Origin: Erythrobasidium yunnanense
Lineage: Eukaryota; Basidiomycota; Cystobasidiomycetes; Erythrobasidiales; Erythrobasidiaceae
DNA length: 64,000 nucleotides
NCBI GenBank assembly: GCA_001600175.1
Contig: BCJC01000002.1
Span: forward strand, 124,001-188,000
Reading direction: 5' to 3'
Shown: one piece after another, positions 45,215 to 55,115 of the stretch
Position numbering within the stretch: the first letter of the stretch is position 1
Layout: each line of letters begins with the position of its first letter
Notes under the pieces: model-generated
The model's input: only the letters and a program-made list of their open reading frames with translations
What the model was told of the DNA's origin: nothing
The model's database searches: none
Program-made: the position numbers and the translations under genes

Positions 45215-46662
45215 TGCCTTCCGAGTCTCTCGAAGCTCGGATGGCAGCTGCTCTGCGTCGCCGCCAGCTCAACGGAAATCTGCGCTCGCTGGATCCTCCA
45301 GGATATGACCCATCTGTCCTCGTCGACTTCAGTTCAAATGATTATCTGGCTCTATCAAAGTCCGTCAAGCTGAGGGAAGCGTTTCAAGAAGCATTGGTGC
45401 AGAGTCAAGAGGCACCTTATGGTCCGGCATCTTCGCGACTTCTGGATGGCAATTCTCCTGCTCACCTGAAGCTAGAGAAGAGACTGGCTAGCTTCTTTCA
45501 TGGAGAATCAGCTCTTCTGTTCAACAGCGGCTTCGATGCGAATGCAGGCGTATTCGCCTGTCTTCCGGCCGAGAACGATATTGTGATATACGATGAGCTC
45601 ATACACGCTTCTGCTCATGATGGCATGCGTGCATCTCGATGCAAAACGCGGCTTCCATTCAAGCATAACGATCCCATCGATCTCCGGAGCACAATCGAGA
45701 AATTACTAGCATGCGGCGAAGGGCAGGCTCTACGAAGCGGTTCTATACAGCTATTTGTAGCAGTGGAGTCATTGTATTCGATGGATGGAGATCTGGCACC
45801 TCTGGTCAGCTTCGCAGACGTGATAGAAGAGCTCTTGCCGAAAGGCAATGGTCACCTTATAGTCGACGAGGCGCATTCTACAGGCCTTTACGGTAAACAG
45901 GGAAGGGGTCTGGTCTGTGCGCTTGGTCTCGAGGATCGCGTCCTTGTCCGGCTACACACCTTTGGCAAGGCCCTGTCCTGCTCAGGCGGTAGGTTGGCAG
46001 GTCTTGTCTTAGATGCGACAAGCTGAGAGTCAGCCCTCTTCAGGAGTGATCCTCTGTAGTCCGATGCTCCGAAATTACCTCATCAACTATGCCCGGCCTC
46101 TCATCTATTCGACCGTATTGCCGTATCTGATGGTGACTGCTATCGATATCGCTATAGGACATCTGGAAGTAGGCGGAGCCGATGAGGTAAGATGGCCAGG
46201 TCCTCTGTCGGCTAAATCCTTACTGAATGAGTTTCAGGCTATACGAAATCTGCATGAAGTCGCAGCCTACTGTCAAGATCTGCTAATGAAGACATTGAAA
46301 CACTCGTCACACGTATCGTACAGCAATGATAGCAGCGCAATATTAGCCAAGTCTGCAATACCCATCACGACTCCGATCATCCCCATTCTGACGGACAGAC
46401 CGCGTGCACTCTCAGCATATCTCATTCAGCAAGGCTATCTTGTACGGCCCATCGGCCACCCTACGTAAGCCTTCCTGCTTCCGCTAAATGCCTAGCCTGA
46501 CCCGATTGATATTGCAGAGTCCCTAAAGGCCAAGAGCGCGTGCGCCTATGCTTACATGCTAACAACACTAAGCAAGAAGTCAGAGGCCTCGTCATGGCCA
46601 TCGCGAAGTGGGCAAGCCTGCAAAGTAGCGAAAATTCCTCCCCTGTCGTTTCCAAGCTGTAA
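45215..46662 (+). CDS. BIOF: 8-amino-7-oxononanoate (KAPA) synthase, peroxisomal
   Basis: This PLP enzyme condenses pimeloyl-CoA and alanine, the first committed step of biotin synthesis. Start MPSESLEARMAAALRRRQL. Family motifs: VDFSSNDYLALSKS, GPASSRLLDGNSPAHLKLEK, ALLFNSGFDANAGVF, DELIHASAHDGMRASR, ESLYSMDGDLAPL, DEAHSTGLYGKQG and HTFGKALSCSGG with the PLP lysine. An intron at about 45987-46044 leads to VILCSPMLRNYLINYARPLI; a second (46187-46237) and a third (46465-46516) lead to VPKGQERVRLCLHANNTK. The protein ends VVSKL, a perfect PTS1. Known fungal BioF enzymes are peroxisomal, drawing pimeloyl-CoA from beta-oxidation, so this fits. Confidence 0.93.
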
Positions 46663-46822
46663 CAGCTCGGCGTATATTACAGCTTCGCGTACAAATCGCA
46701 TGCACATTATAGATACCCTCATCGTTAGTCGAATCCTGTATATATCGTATACCGAACCAAATTCCAGAAATATGCATAAGTATGTCTAGCAACAACAGAA
46801 ACTGCACTATGGAAGAGAACGC

Positions 46823-47879
46823 TCACGCGAAGCGGGAATAGCCTGATGAGAAGAGAGGAGAGAGCTTGTCCTTGCCGTCTGGTCGCGAATAGAGGCTTGC
46901 TATCGCTTTCGAGACGGGCTTCTTGACTTCTGGCATATTTGGCAGATTCCTGTTGATGCTCGGCGCGGGCTGAACTTGAGCCGTCTTTGCCTTCTTTACC
47001 TCCTTCTCCAAGTCTTCGTCCTCTCCTGTACCCTTGCGCTTCTTCTTCTTTGCTGCCTTCTTTGCTGCCTTTTCCTTCTCTTCCCTCGCAACTTTTTCGG
47101 CCCATGCAGCTGCCATCTTTGCCTTCTCTTCACCAACAGGGTTGAGTGTGACCATCTCTACGGTTTGTCCAGGTAGTTCGGCCGCACAGATTGGGCAGAC
47201 TGCTTTCTTGGCAGGATTCTCTTTGTCACTATCTGAGGAGGGAGACTGTGTTCCGGCAACTTCCTTCAAGCCCACTTCACTAGCCGCGCATCCGCATCCC
47301 TTGATGTAGACAAACTTGATAGCCCCATTCATGCCTCGCATGGTAATAGGACATTCCCATCTAGCCTTGCCAAACTCGACCTGTCCACCGCTCTCTGCAT
47401 TACTCGCTGAAGCTATACTTTGCTGTCCATTTGATGTGGCTGGGGTCAACTTGAGGGTTTGTACGTCCTTCAGCGAGCGCAAGTGGCCAGCGGCAAGCAG
47501 GCCATCGCCGCCAAAAGGTCGAGTGGATACTGGAACATCTGGAGATGGGGGAGGTGCGAGCAGGAATTCTAAGAGAGCGGCTTTGGTGTAGATCTTTCCA
47601 AGCGCATCAGCGACCAAAGGCTCTTCGAGTTCTTCCTGTAAAGGCCAGTCAGCACTCCGGTATCAGCTTCGATGTCAGTACTGTGAGCGTACCTTTGACA
47701 GCGCGCAGGTGAACCATGCCGCTAGCAGCTGATTCCTTCTGTCTGCGATGGCCGCTTTGGCTTTTGTCCGGACAACTTCAGTTCTGTGCGTAAATGAACC
47801 ACCTGCGAAAGGCCGCAGTGTCAGCGCGAAGACTACCAATAACTTGAAGCCTTGTGTGCTCCTTACCATCACCACCCAT
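46823..47879 (-). CDS. RTF2: Replication termination factor Rtf2-like protein
   Basis: Three exons. The first is MGGD, the second GSFTHRTEVVRTKAKAAIAD and AAWFTCALSK, the third LEEPLVADALGKIYTKAALL onward. The Rtf2 region has the paired variant RING-like Cys sets: WECPITMRGMNGAIKFVYIK, GCGCAAS, and AVCPICAAELPGQ. A lysine-rich helical stretch and a serine/proline tail close the protein (about 320 residues). Rtf2/RTFDC1 acts at stalled replication forks and, in fission yeast, also aids splicing at the fork barrier. Introns at about 47640-47690 and 47809-47868 keep frame. Confidence 0.9.
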
Positions 47880-48223
47880 GCTGCCAAATGCTACGAATCG
47901 GTCGAAGAAAGCCCTGCAACTACGGCCTGTCCAGTCTGGGAAGCTTCGCTGGACGACTTTGCGATATGATAATTATCAATTTACACGTTACAAGTTTCTA
48001 CTGTAGACCGCAATCGAATGCGCCCATCCTCGGCTGCAGCCTCGCTGACTCTACGCAATGCTTGAAGAGGCAGAAGTCGCTAATTTCCGCATCATGATTA
48101 GATCCCATCCTGTGAATGTATCTTGTCGCACCCTGATAAACCCTTTGTCAACTGGCCGGAGCAGCGCTATCCGCCATACTCCTGCTGGCTGCTGGTCTCT
48201 CGTACAGGACGATTGTAAGCCAG
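47880..48223. other. Divergent intergenic region, Rtf2 / small Cys protein
   Basis: 344 bases. An ATG at 48094 begins a frame with mitochondrial-presequence-like character (SCRTLINPLSTGRSSAIRH), but it cannot be joined in frame to the following exons with good splice sites. Otherwise nothing is seen. Confidence 0.3.
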
Positions 48224-48685
48224 ATGTCTAATTTCAAAGGAAAAGGACACACAATCTGTTCCAATGGATCGTCTACCGACACCATCCACTCACTACACCG
48301 ATGTATGCATCCTATGAAAGGCGAGAATAGCCGGCAGACAATATGGTGGGTTGCAAGGCCAGCAAATGACGATCTACATATGTCTCTGACACATATGGGT
48401 TGTGCATCTGCAGTTGGAAGCCTTGTAAGTCTCTTGCAGAACTCGACTTCCACAAGACTTGTAAACGGCATTTCGGCACGGAGTAAGCACACAAGCTCAC
48501 TTACGCTCGAATATACACGTTAACGTCACGTTAGGACTGCTGATCAGCTCGAAAGGCGCTACCGCAAGCTACAACAAGATACTCTGATATACGGGCTACC
48601 TCGAGGCTACACTACCAGTAATGAGGAGATAGTGCGCCAGATCAACCTCCCCCGGCACATACTGCTATCAAAGCGCTCTTCTTAG
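48224..48685 (+). CDS. Small cysteine-containing protein of unknown function
   Basis: Three exons (48224-48345, 48414-48482, 48535-48685) with GTGGGT/CTGCAG and GTAAGC/GTTAG borders give exactly 113 codons plus stop. Residues run MSNFKGKGHTICSNGSSTDT, then HRCMHPMKGENSRQTI, CWKPCKSLAELDFHKTCKRH, ETADQLERRYRKLQQDTLIY and finally INLPRHILLSKRSS. Five cysteines cluster in the first half; the second half is a charged helix with a basic end. It is somewhat reminiscent of small mitochondrial intermembrane-space or ribosomal proteins, but no twin CX9C pair fits. I do not recognise it. The first donor GTGGGT is weaker than average. Confidence 0.5.
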
Positions 48686-49649
48686 CTACACGAAGATCAC
48701 AAAATGCGTGTTCTCTAGAACAGGTCCTACCTTTCAGAGTTTGCAGTACACCGCCTTTGTAGCCTCCCGATAGCCTCACCGGCTGGACTCTCCTCTCTTC
48801 GCTCTACATAATGACTCAGGGACATCCGATGTGGCTAGGTCCCCAAAGCATGAGCAGCCCTGACACGCACTCGCTGCATCGCTGCATGCACGGCTATACC
48901 GATAAACAGGGCGTCGGACGAGTATGGTGCGTTCTCTTCAGTCGATTCTCTTGAGCGTCTTGACTGAAATAAACTCCCCCAGCTGGATGGGCTACCTGTC
49001 GCAGGGCGCTCTTCAGTTGCATAAGGGCGCAAACAAACATTGGGGGAGCGAGTACGTTTGTTACGATCAGCCAGATACTCCAAGAAGCTGAATGACCGTG
49101 CTCTAGAACATCCCAGCAAATTGGAGAACGCTGGCTGAAGCAGATGAAGCTAGAACTACGATATGGACATCCGCGACACGCGAAGCAAGCTGCTTCCCGG
49201 GGTGTCCAACCCGACGCAAGGCACAACCCTAGAGAACAGTTCGAAGACCGGAAGATTGTCAAACAAGGCCACCTAGCAAGCTTTGCTGCTTCCTGAACGG
49301 GATCTTTTGGCTCTCGGAAAGTGACGGACCTCAACCTCAAAGAGCTGACAGCAAACCATTCTCGCTACCGTCTGTGGGTCGTCAGAGACATAGGGTTTCT
49401 ACCAAAGTTACCGGATAAGGTCCGCGTGGGGTGTGTTCAAAGGGAGTTTCAAGGACCGATTCGGTTTCACTATCAGTTCTCGTGCTAAATGTAGTGTTTG
49501 CGTGCCTTCTTCAGTCTGACAAACACCATTCCAAGAACCAATCAGACAGAGTTTCCTGCTTCTTTCCATTACACCCTGCTAAGCTTTCTCGCTTCTTCTC
49601 TTCCGTCCGTCCTGCTTCCCAATCGTATCATACCCCTCTCTTGTCAATC
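48686..49649. promoter_or_regulatory. Long upstream region of the secreted GH16-like gene
   Basis: 964 bases with no supported gene. The last 90 bases before the ATG are CT-rich (about 49558-49620), typical of strongly expressed fungal genes. A minus-strand open frame at 48894-49340 is cysteine-rich and low in conserved features and is taken as chance. Confidence 0.4.
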
Positions 49650-51073
49650 ATGCATCTACTGAACGCTATCCTAATACCATCTCTGCTGGTCTCGGCGGTC
49701 TGCGCGCACTCGCACAACGAGGTAGATCCTGATGACATAGGACATCAACTCGAAGCCCGAGACCCAAGATGGCGAGACTGGGCTCGAAGGTATCGCGGTC
49801 GCTATCTTCCCAAGCCACGACCACGCCCGCGTCCCCGACCAGGCTGGCATCATCATGGTCGTCCGCCGAAGCCAAATCCTCCTAAGCCCAATCCTCCTTA
49901 TCCTACCTACCCCACGTACCCTACAACAACGATATCCACGGCCGTATCTAGCAGACCATCGGCGACCAGCAGACCCATCACTTCGGATCCGGGAACTAGC
50001 AATCCTGCCTCCAGTACATCAACAACTTCTTTAGCTCCGCAACCCTCTGGCAACGGACAGTGCCCTGAAGGCACTATCTATATGGAAGTCTTCGATGATA
50101 TGGTATGTCAGAAGCCTGGCCGATAACACCACTTCGCTGATACAGGTGCTCAGACAAGTTTCGACCAGTCGAAGTGGTCCATCGAGGCTGGAGCAGACGA
50201 TCAGATCATCTTCAGCGATGAAGGCTTGAACATAGTGCTCGATCGCGATAGAGTGAGTTGGTATAACGCGTTCGGATGACTCTCGCTGACACTTGGGATA
50301 GTACAATATCGTCTTCCAGAGCGCGCAGAAATGGGCGCCTCCTACAACATTGAGCTTCTCGGCAATGAGCGACCCAGCTCCTGGCATTGTTAGCACTGTT
50401 ATCTTCAAGAATGCGGATGCAAGCGACGAGATCGACCTTGAACTGGTGCAGTACGTTTGAAAAATCGCTATAGCACTGATTCCATACTCATACTCTACCC
50501 TTATGACAGAAAAACATATCAAATCCCGCTATGGAAAGATGCACAGCGCTTAGGTAATGACAATAGCCCTTTTGAATCCGCCTAAGCTGACAACATCTGT
50601 TTTGACCAGTGGTAGGAAGGGATGTAGATGGTAAGTTATACCTCATAGTGTATAACGGCGTATCTGCAACGCTTACTCGATGGCTTGCCAGTCACTCATG
50701 CGTCAAGCACAAACAAGCAGGACGACTGGGTCTACCAAGATAACGCTATACAGCCTGGTCAATGGCATGATTGGAGTGTCACCTGGACAAACTCGAATAT
50801 CACTTGGTCATCAGGCTCTCGCGAGCTCGTCAAATTCGCAAAGCGCCAAACCGCGAGTTGGTGGGTTGACGAATCGCTGCACGTACGCTTCGGCAACTGG
50901 GCTGCTGCTAGAACTGGACCATCTTGGGCTGGCGCGAGTCTCTCTTGCTCTTACCATCCTAAAAATAAGGACTGACCGATATGCCCACTTTACAGACCGT
51001 TGACTGGAATGCGAATCCGAACCCCTCTCAGAAGATGAAAGGCGTCTCCATCAAAGGCTGTGCAGTAGTATAG
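49650..51073 (+). CDS. Secreted GH16-like glycoside hydrolase/transglycosylase
   Basis: Start MHLLNAILIPSLLVSAVCAH is a clear signal peptide. Next is a proline/arginine-rich linker (KPRPRPRPRPGWHHHGRPP, then PNPPYPTYPTYPTT) and a Ser/Thr-rich stretch likely to be O-glycosylated. The catalytic beta-jelly-roll region spans spliced exons: TSFDQSKWSIEAGADDQIIF, VSTVIFKNADASDEIDLELV, DNAIQPGQWHDWSVTWTNSN and TASWWVDESLHVRFGNWAAA. The element DEIDLE fits the GH16 ExDxE catalytic pattern. The end is SIKGCAVV, with no GPI signal visible. Relatives include fungal wall Crh-type transglycosylases and other GH16 enzymes; a wall role is inferred. About six introns; the 50100-50150 join is chosen for the best frame. 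Confidence 0.7.
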
Positions 51074-51302
51074 ACATGGTGTTTCGCAGTGTTGTGCCTG
51101 TAGACCTGCTCCACACCGGACAAGCGGGATCTTCGGACTGAGATGTATTTGAGGGCGCCTCAATAAGGTGATTGTGGAGTAGCTGGGAATGTTAGAATGT
51201 TGTAAGCTTCGCTAAAGCATGCTTGTTTCGCACAGAGTACTCTGCCTGTTACGGGCGACTTTGACAACATGCGGGCACAACAGCGGATTAGGAAAACCAC
51301 CA

Positions 51303-52926
51303 CTAATCCATGTAACCATCAATGAACGCTTTCTGTACATCAAAAGAGCGTAATTAGCGGGTTTCGAATAAAGACTCGGAGACGCATACCTGGATGTACA
51401 TGACTTTCGCAACGTAAGCTACAGGCGGATAAAGGTATCAGCTACCAGAATAGCAGCGTATAGGGGCGTAGACATACCTTCCAGATGGTAAATAGGCTTG
51501 TTGCCTAACTTTAATCGATGTTCATAGAAGGCTGCCCATCTGATGACTTCTGGCTTGAGAGTCTCGTCTACTCGGTCGACCAGGCGCTTCGTCACCGTCT
51601 GGCTCGTAACATAAGCTTGTGCGACCACATGGCATGTATTGAAAGCAGACTGACCGACAGCACCACATTCGGTGGCAGACAATGCACCAACAGCTCATAT
51701 AGCATCCCTCTGACCTCATATAGTCTTTCCGGACTCTGTTCACCGATGATCCTCTCTGCGACTTTACTACAATACTTCTCCCAATCCGGTCTGGGCACAA
51801 CATCTAGATTTTCCATCTTGTTGATGTTCTCAGGCTCTGCGGCATCTTTCTTGATCTTGCTGAAGGTATGGTCTTGTACCATCAAAGCTTCCATTGATAA
51901 CAGAGCGCGTCGGAGATTCCCTCCTGATAGTCGAGCGAGTAATAGAGATACGTGAGTGGGGACGGTCAGTCGCTCTTTCTTGGCGACGTGTGCGATGACG
52001 GAGCAGATCTAAGGTTATGAGAGTGGTCAGTATTCGAAGATGAATGCGTGCGAATCGTCCTACCTGCTCCTCCGATGGTGCTCCTACGCGTAGCAGGAGA
52101 CATCGACTTCGAATAGGCCCGATAATCTTGCTCGTAGAGTTGGCACATAGTATGAGACGAAGATTGTTTGAGTATTTTTCCATAGTCCTTCTTAGTGCAG
52201 ATTGCGCATCTCTTGATAGTCCATCCGCCTCGTTGATAACCACGACTGCCAACCACAATGAGCTTCAAGGAGTGTTGTCTACTTCAAGAAAGACATACCT
52301 TTGAATCTCTTCTTTGCATTTAAATCGATTTGCTGCGTTTGTGCGATCTCTTTCAGAATGTCTTGAATGACCGAACGATCCCAATTGCCGACATCGCTGT
52401 TTTCCAGACCTCAGCGGTTGATACTATACTTAGTGTAGTGCTATCCCACCTCGGTGTCAGCTCGATATGATAGTTGCTTTGCACAACATTGACATCGAGC
52501 TTTCTGTTTGAAGGTGTCTTGAACACGCGCTGGTCGATTCGAAGCTGCGCAACAAACGCTTCAGCTGCTTCATACGATCCAGATTATGGTTGATAAGTAC
52601 CTTCTCTGCGCCTGCGCCGTACAGCTCCCTCAAAGTGCAGTTGATTCTCGTCTTCTTGCCAGCTCCAGACGGGCCATAGAACAGAAGATGCGGGAAGTCT
52701 TGACCGCCAGCAGTAGTGGCCTGTTGTCCAGTGATACGTGGAGCATACGAAGATTCGATGGAAACGCGCGCCGATGTCAGCCATCAATATTTAGGCGCCA
52801 ATCTACGCGTTCTTGCGGTCGCTGCTTGCGAAGGCTTACGAGGGTACGGATGCGCTGAGAAAGGTCATCGTGATAGTGCAGATCATCCAGCGTCTTCGGA
52901 CGCCATTTGTCAACGTAGAGAGACAT
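51303..52926 (-). CDS. RFC3: Replication factor C small subunit, RFC3 type (yeast Rfc5)
   Basis: The protein begins MSLYVDKWRPKTLDDLHYHD. The Walker A is GPSGAGKKTR, the double-lysine form typical of Rfc5/RFC3. Then come NEADGLSRDAQSALRRTMEK (the SRC-adjacent helix region), and SRCLLLRVGAPSEEQ (the SRC arginine finger). The C-terminal collar includes NKPIYHLE, then AYVAKVMYIQ and a last exon KAFIDGYMD. This subunit is part of the clamp loader that opens PCNA at replication forks. About seven introns, including two close to the 3' end near 51358-51411 and 51421-51479. The intron pattern is dense for a 350-residue protein. Confidence 0.92.
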
Positions 52927-53272
52927 GGTCAATTTGGAGCAGAGCCATGATACAATCACATGCGAGGTACAGGAACAGCTGGTGAGTTAAGTTCTACTAC
53001 ACTGTAGTGTAGCGTCCATGATTACGTATGTATCCCACAACGCTCTGATGGCTTAGCCAAAACGTCTAGGTGGACAGGTCGAGCCAGCCAGCCTGGTTCG
53101 ATATTACACAAGAAGCAGACAGCAAGAGCGAGTCTGCGCTTCATTCCCACTTACTCAACATCCCGGGAGTGTGCCGTAGCTGCTTACTTCCTACCTTCTC
53201 TCGCCGCTCCTGCATCTGGCTGGTCCAGTATTCATCAACAAGCAGTCTCTTCGGCTACACCGTCACCTCAAC
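52927..53272. promoter_or_regulatory. Divergent promoter region, RFC3 / small zinc protein
   Basis: 346 bases. No convincing coding exon is seen, although a serine/proline-rich frame overlaps the right-hand start. Confidence 0.4.
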
Positions 53273-53770
53273 ATGCCGTTTACGGACCATCGCACTATCC
53301 CGCTCGGAGAGAAACAGATCCCTGTTTACTGGTAGGCCAAACTTCCTGCTTGAATTGGCATTCGATCTGAGGATTATTCACCCTCTCTAGGTGTAGCTTC
53401 GGCTGCCAGAAGGGTCATAGCAATCCTCTACGTATCGAAGAGCATGAGGTCTCGGTGGCTGGCCAGCCGGCGTATGAGGTTGTCCCTTCGAAGTCGAAAG
53501 CGAGCTATCGCTATAGGTGCGTCGTTCCCCGAGGAGTTCGAATGTAAGGAAGCTGAAGGAGATATGGTTTACAGATGCAAAGCTTGCCATCTGGAAGCGG
53601 ACCAGCCCTTCGTAGTCGCCGTGCATCAATGCCCGTACATCGCCTTCAAATGCCCTAAGCAGAAGCCAGTCTTGCGTGAGGAGTGGGAAGGAAGGTCGAA
53701 GAAGGCATATATCAGGCAGAGAACTAATTCAGGCGACAGCAGCGCCAGTAGTTCTGCCTTTGCATCGTAG
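53273..53770 (+). CDS. Small zinc-ribbon-like protein of unknown function
   Basis: Three exons. MPFTDHRTIPLGEKQIPVYW joins over an intron (about 53332-53390) to CSFGCQKGHSNPLRIEE, then over a 55-nt intron with donor GTGCGT and acceptor TTACAG (about 53517-53571) to RCKACHLEADQPFVVAVHQC and PYIAFKCPKQKPVLREEW. The pairs CSFGC, CKAC and the later HQC and KCP suggest one or two zinc ribbons. About 125 residues, ending in a serine-rich tail. No known family comes to mind. The frame switch at the second junction is supported by the restored RCKAC motif. A nuclear or ribosomal role is possible but not shown. Confidence 0.6.
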
Positions 53771-53844
53771 GAGACGAGGTCGAGATTTCAGCGGCTGCCC
53801 GCCAGGCCTCCTAGAAGCAAACGTTCGTATAGATCTTGATTGTA

Positions 53845-54749
53845 TCATCTTGTCATTGTTGCCGATGTATCTTCTGTCACCCTAGCTTTCCTAATACTGC
53901 TTCTTGTATCTCCATGTAATCCAGCTTTCCCCTCCAATACTGCTTTGACCATCTCTTCATTGCTCAGCTGATCCGATGCTCTCTTCTCGAATCCCGGTTC
54001 CTCGACTCCATATGCTGTCAGAGCAGTCGCTACCAGGATGTCGGCTGTAAGACCGGTGACCGGAGAACCCATTTCGTCGTGATGGAACTCGTGTAGACGA
54101 TATTTGGCACCCATGAGCCATTTCACGTCTATATACGCATATTTCACGACTGCAGGCGTAGATTGCTCCGGTTGCGCCAGACCTAGGAAATCCCGAAGAG
54201 GCCAGCACCAAATCGCGCCTACTTCCGCTTCGTTCGCTGTAAAGCTCTTCAGTAGATCTTTTGCTCTTCTGTGCGTGAATGCTACGACGGGAATGACGAA
54301 GAGGAGGTTTTTGGAAAGGAACGGCGAAAGCGTATTGACGATTCGGATTTCGCCCTCAGGTAACGCGAGACCAATCTCTTCTTGTGCTTCTCGTAGTGCC
54401 GTCGCTGCAATGTCTGCGTCGGTGTCTTCCATCCTACCGCCTGGTAGAGCCGTCTCGCCGGGATACGAACGCATTGTCAAAGCGCGCGTTGTGAGAATGA
54501 CAGCGAGGGAGTTGTCGTCGTTGAGACATAGGAGAACGAGGACGCCAGCCACAGACTTGCGTGGTAAGCTGTATCGCCAAGCAGGACGATCAGCATAATT
54601 TCGCGCTGGTCGCCAAAGGCTCGCAATGCTCACGACAAGTGCGCGACAGACGACTCTGCAGATGCTAGACGCTCTATGATCTCTTGCACTTCTCGCGGAA
54701 GGTCCGCTTGAGCTTGTGCCGGCTTGGAGAGTTCGGTTGCATCTTGCAT
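53845..54749 (-). CDS. PCD1: Nudix hydrolase, CoA diphosphatase type (Pcd1/NUDT7-8-like)
   Basis: Start MQDATELSKPAQAQADLPRE, then EVQEIIERLASAESSVAHLS. A GTGAGC donor at about 54632 and a GATACAG acceptor at about 54566 join this to LPRKSVAGVLVLLCLNDDNS. The Nudix motif is LPGGRMEDTDADIAATALRE followed by AQEEIGL, with the family's usual Asp-rich variant before the box and the catalytic REXXEE core. Other signature parts are MRSYPGETALPGG and NLLFVIPVVAF. Pcd1/NUDT7-8 proteins cleave CoA or oxidised CoA, usually in peroxisomes or mitochondria. No SKL-type end is visible (it ends SATMTR). An open frame beginning at GTG 54633 is the retained intron, not the real start. Confidence 0.88.
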
Positions 54750-55115
54750 TTGAGGCAACGAGGGAGCGCTTGACGGACGCAGCTATCTTGTAGGTGGGTC
54801 TGTTATGTCTATAAATGCTGACGAGCTAGCCTTCGGACTAAAACGGTAGGTCTAAACTATAAGAGACTTTGAGTAGGGCTAATTGCTATCCAGCGTTAAA
54901 CGCCCAAAGGTATGCCAATTTAGCTGAAGCAGAGCTACTGTGACATCTAGGGGATTCCTTTCCTCCAAGTGCCTTGCGCAAGAGGGCTTCCATGATGACT
55001 GGCCTGCCCATCGGCAGTCTCCGAGTAAGAAAACCTCCATTGCAGGTCCGCCGACACTCGCCCCGACCGTTCATTATCCAATGTTACGACGAGTGACAGG
55101 GAGGAAGCCAGCTCT
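54750..55115. other. Intergenic: promoter of Nudix gene and 3' end of F-box gene
   Basis: 366 bases, no supported coding region and no repeat seen. Confidence 0.4.

Noticed and set aside
48894-49340. Minus-strand open frame of about 148 codons
   Set aside because: Cysteine-rich composition without spacing of any known finger, no splice partners, and it lies in the promoter of the secreted enzyme.
54580-54633. GTG start of the Nudix open frame
   Set aside because: GTGAGC is a consensus donor and the upstream exon with an ATG joins in phase; see the Nudix entry.
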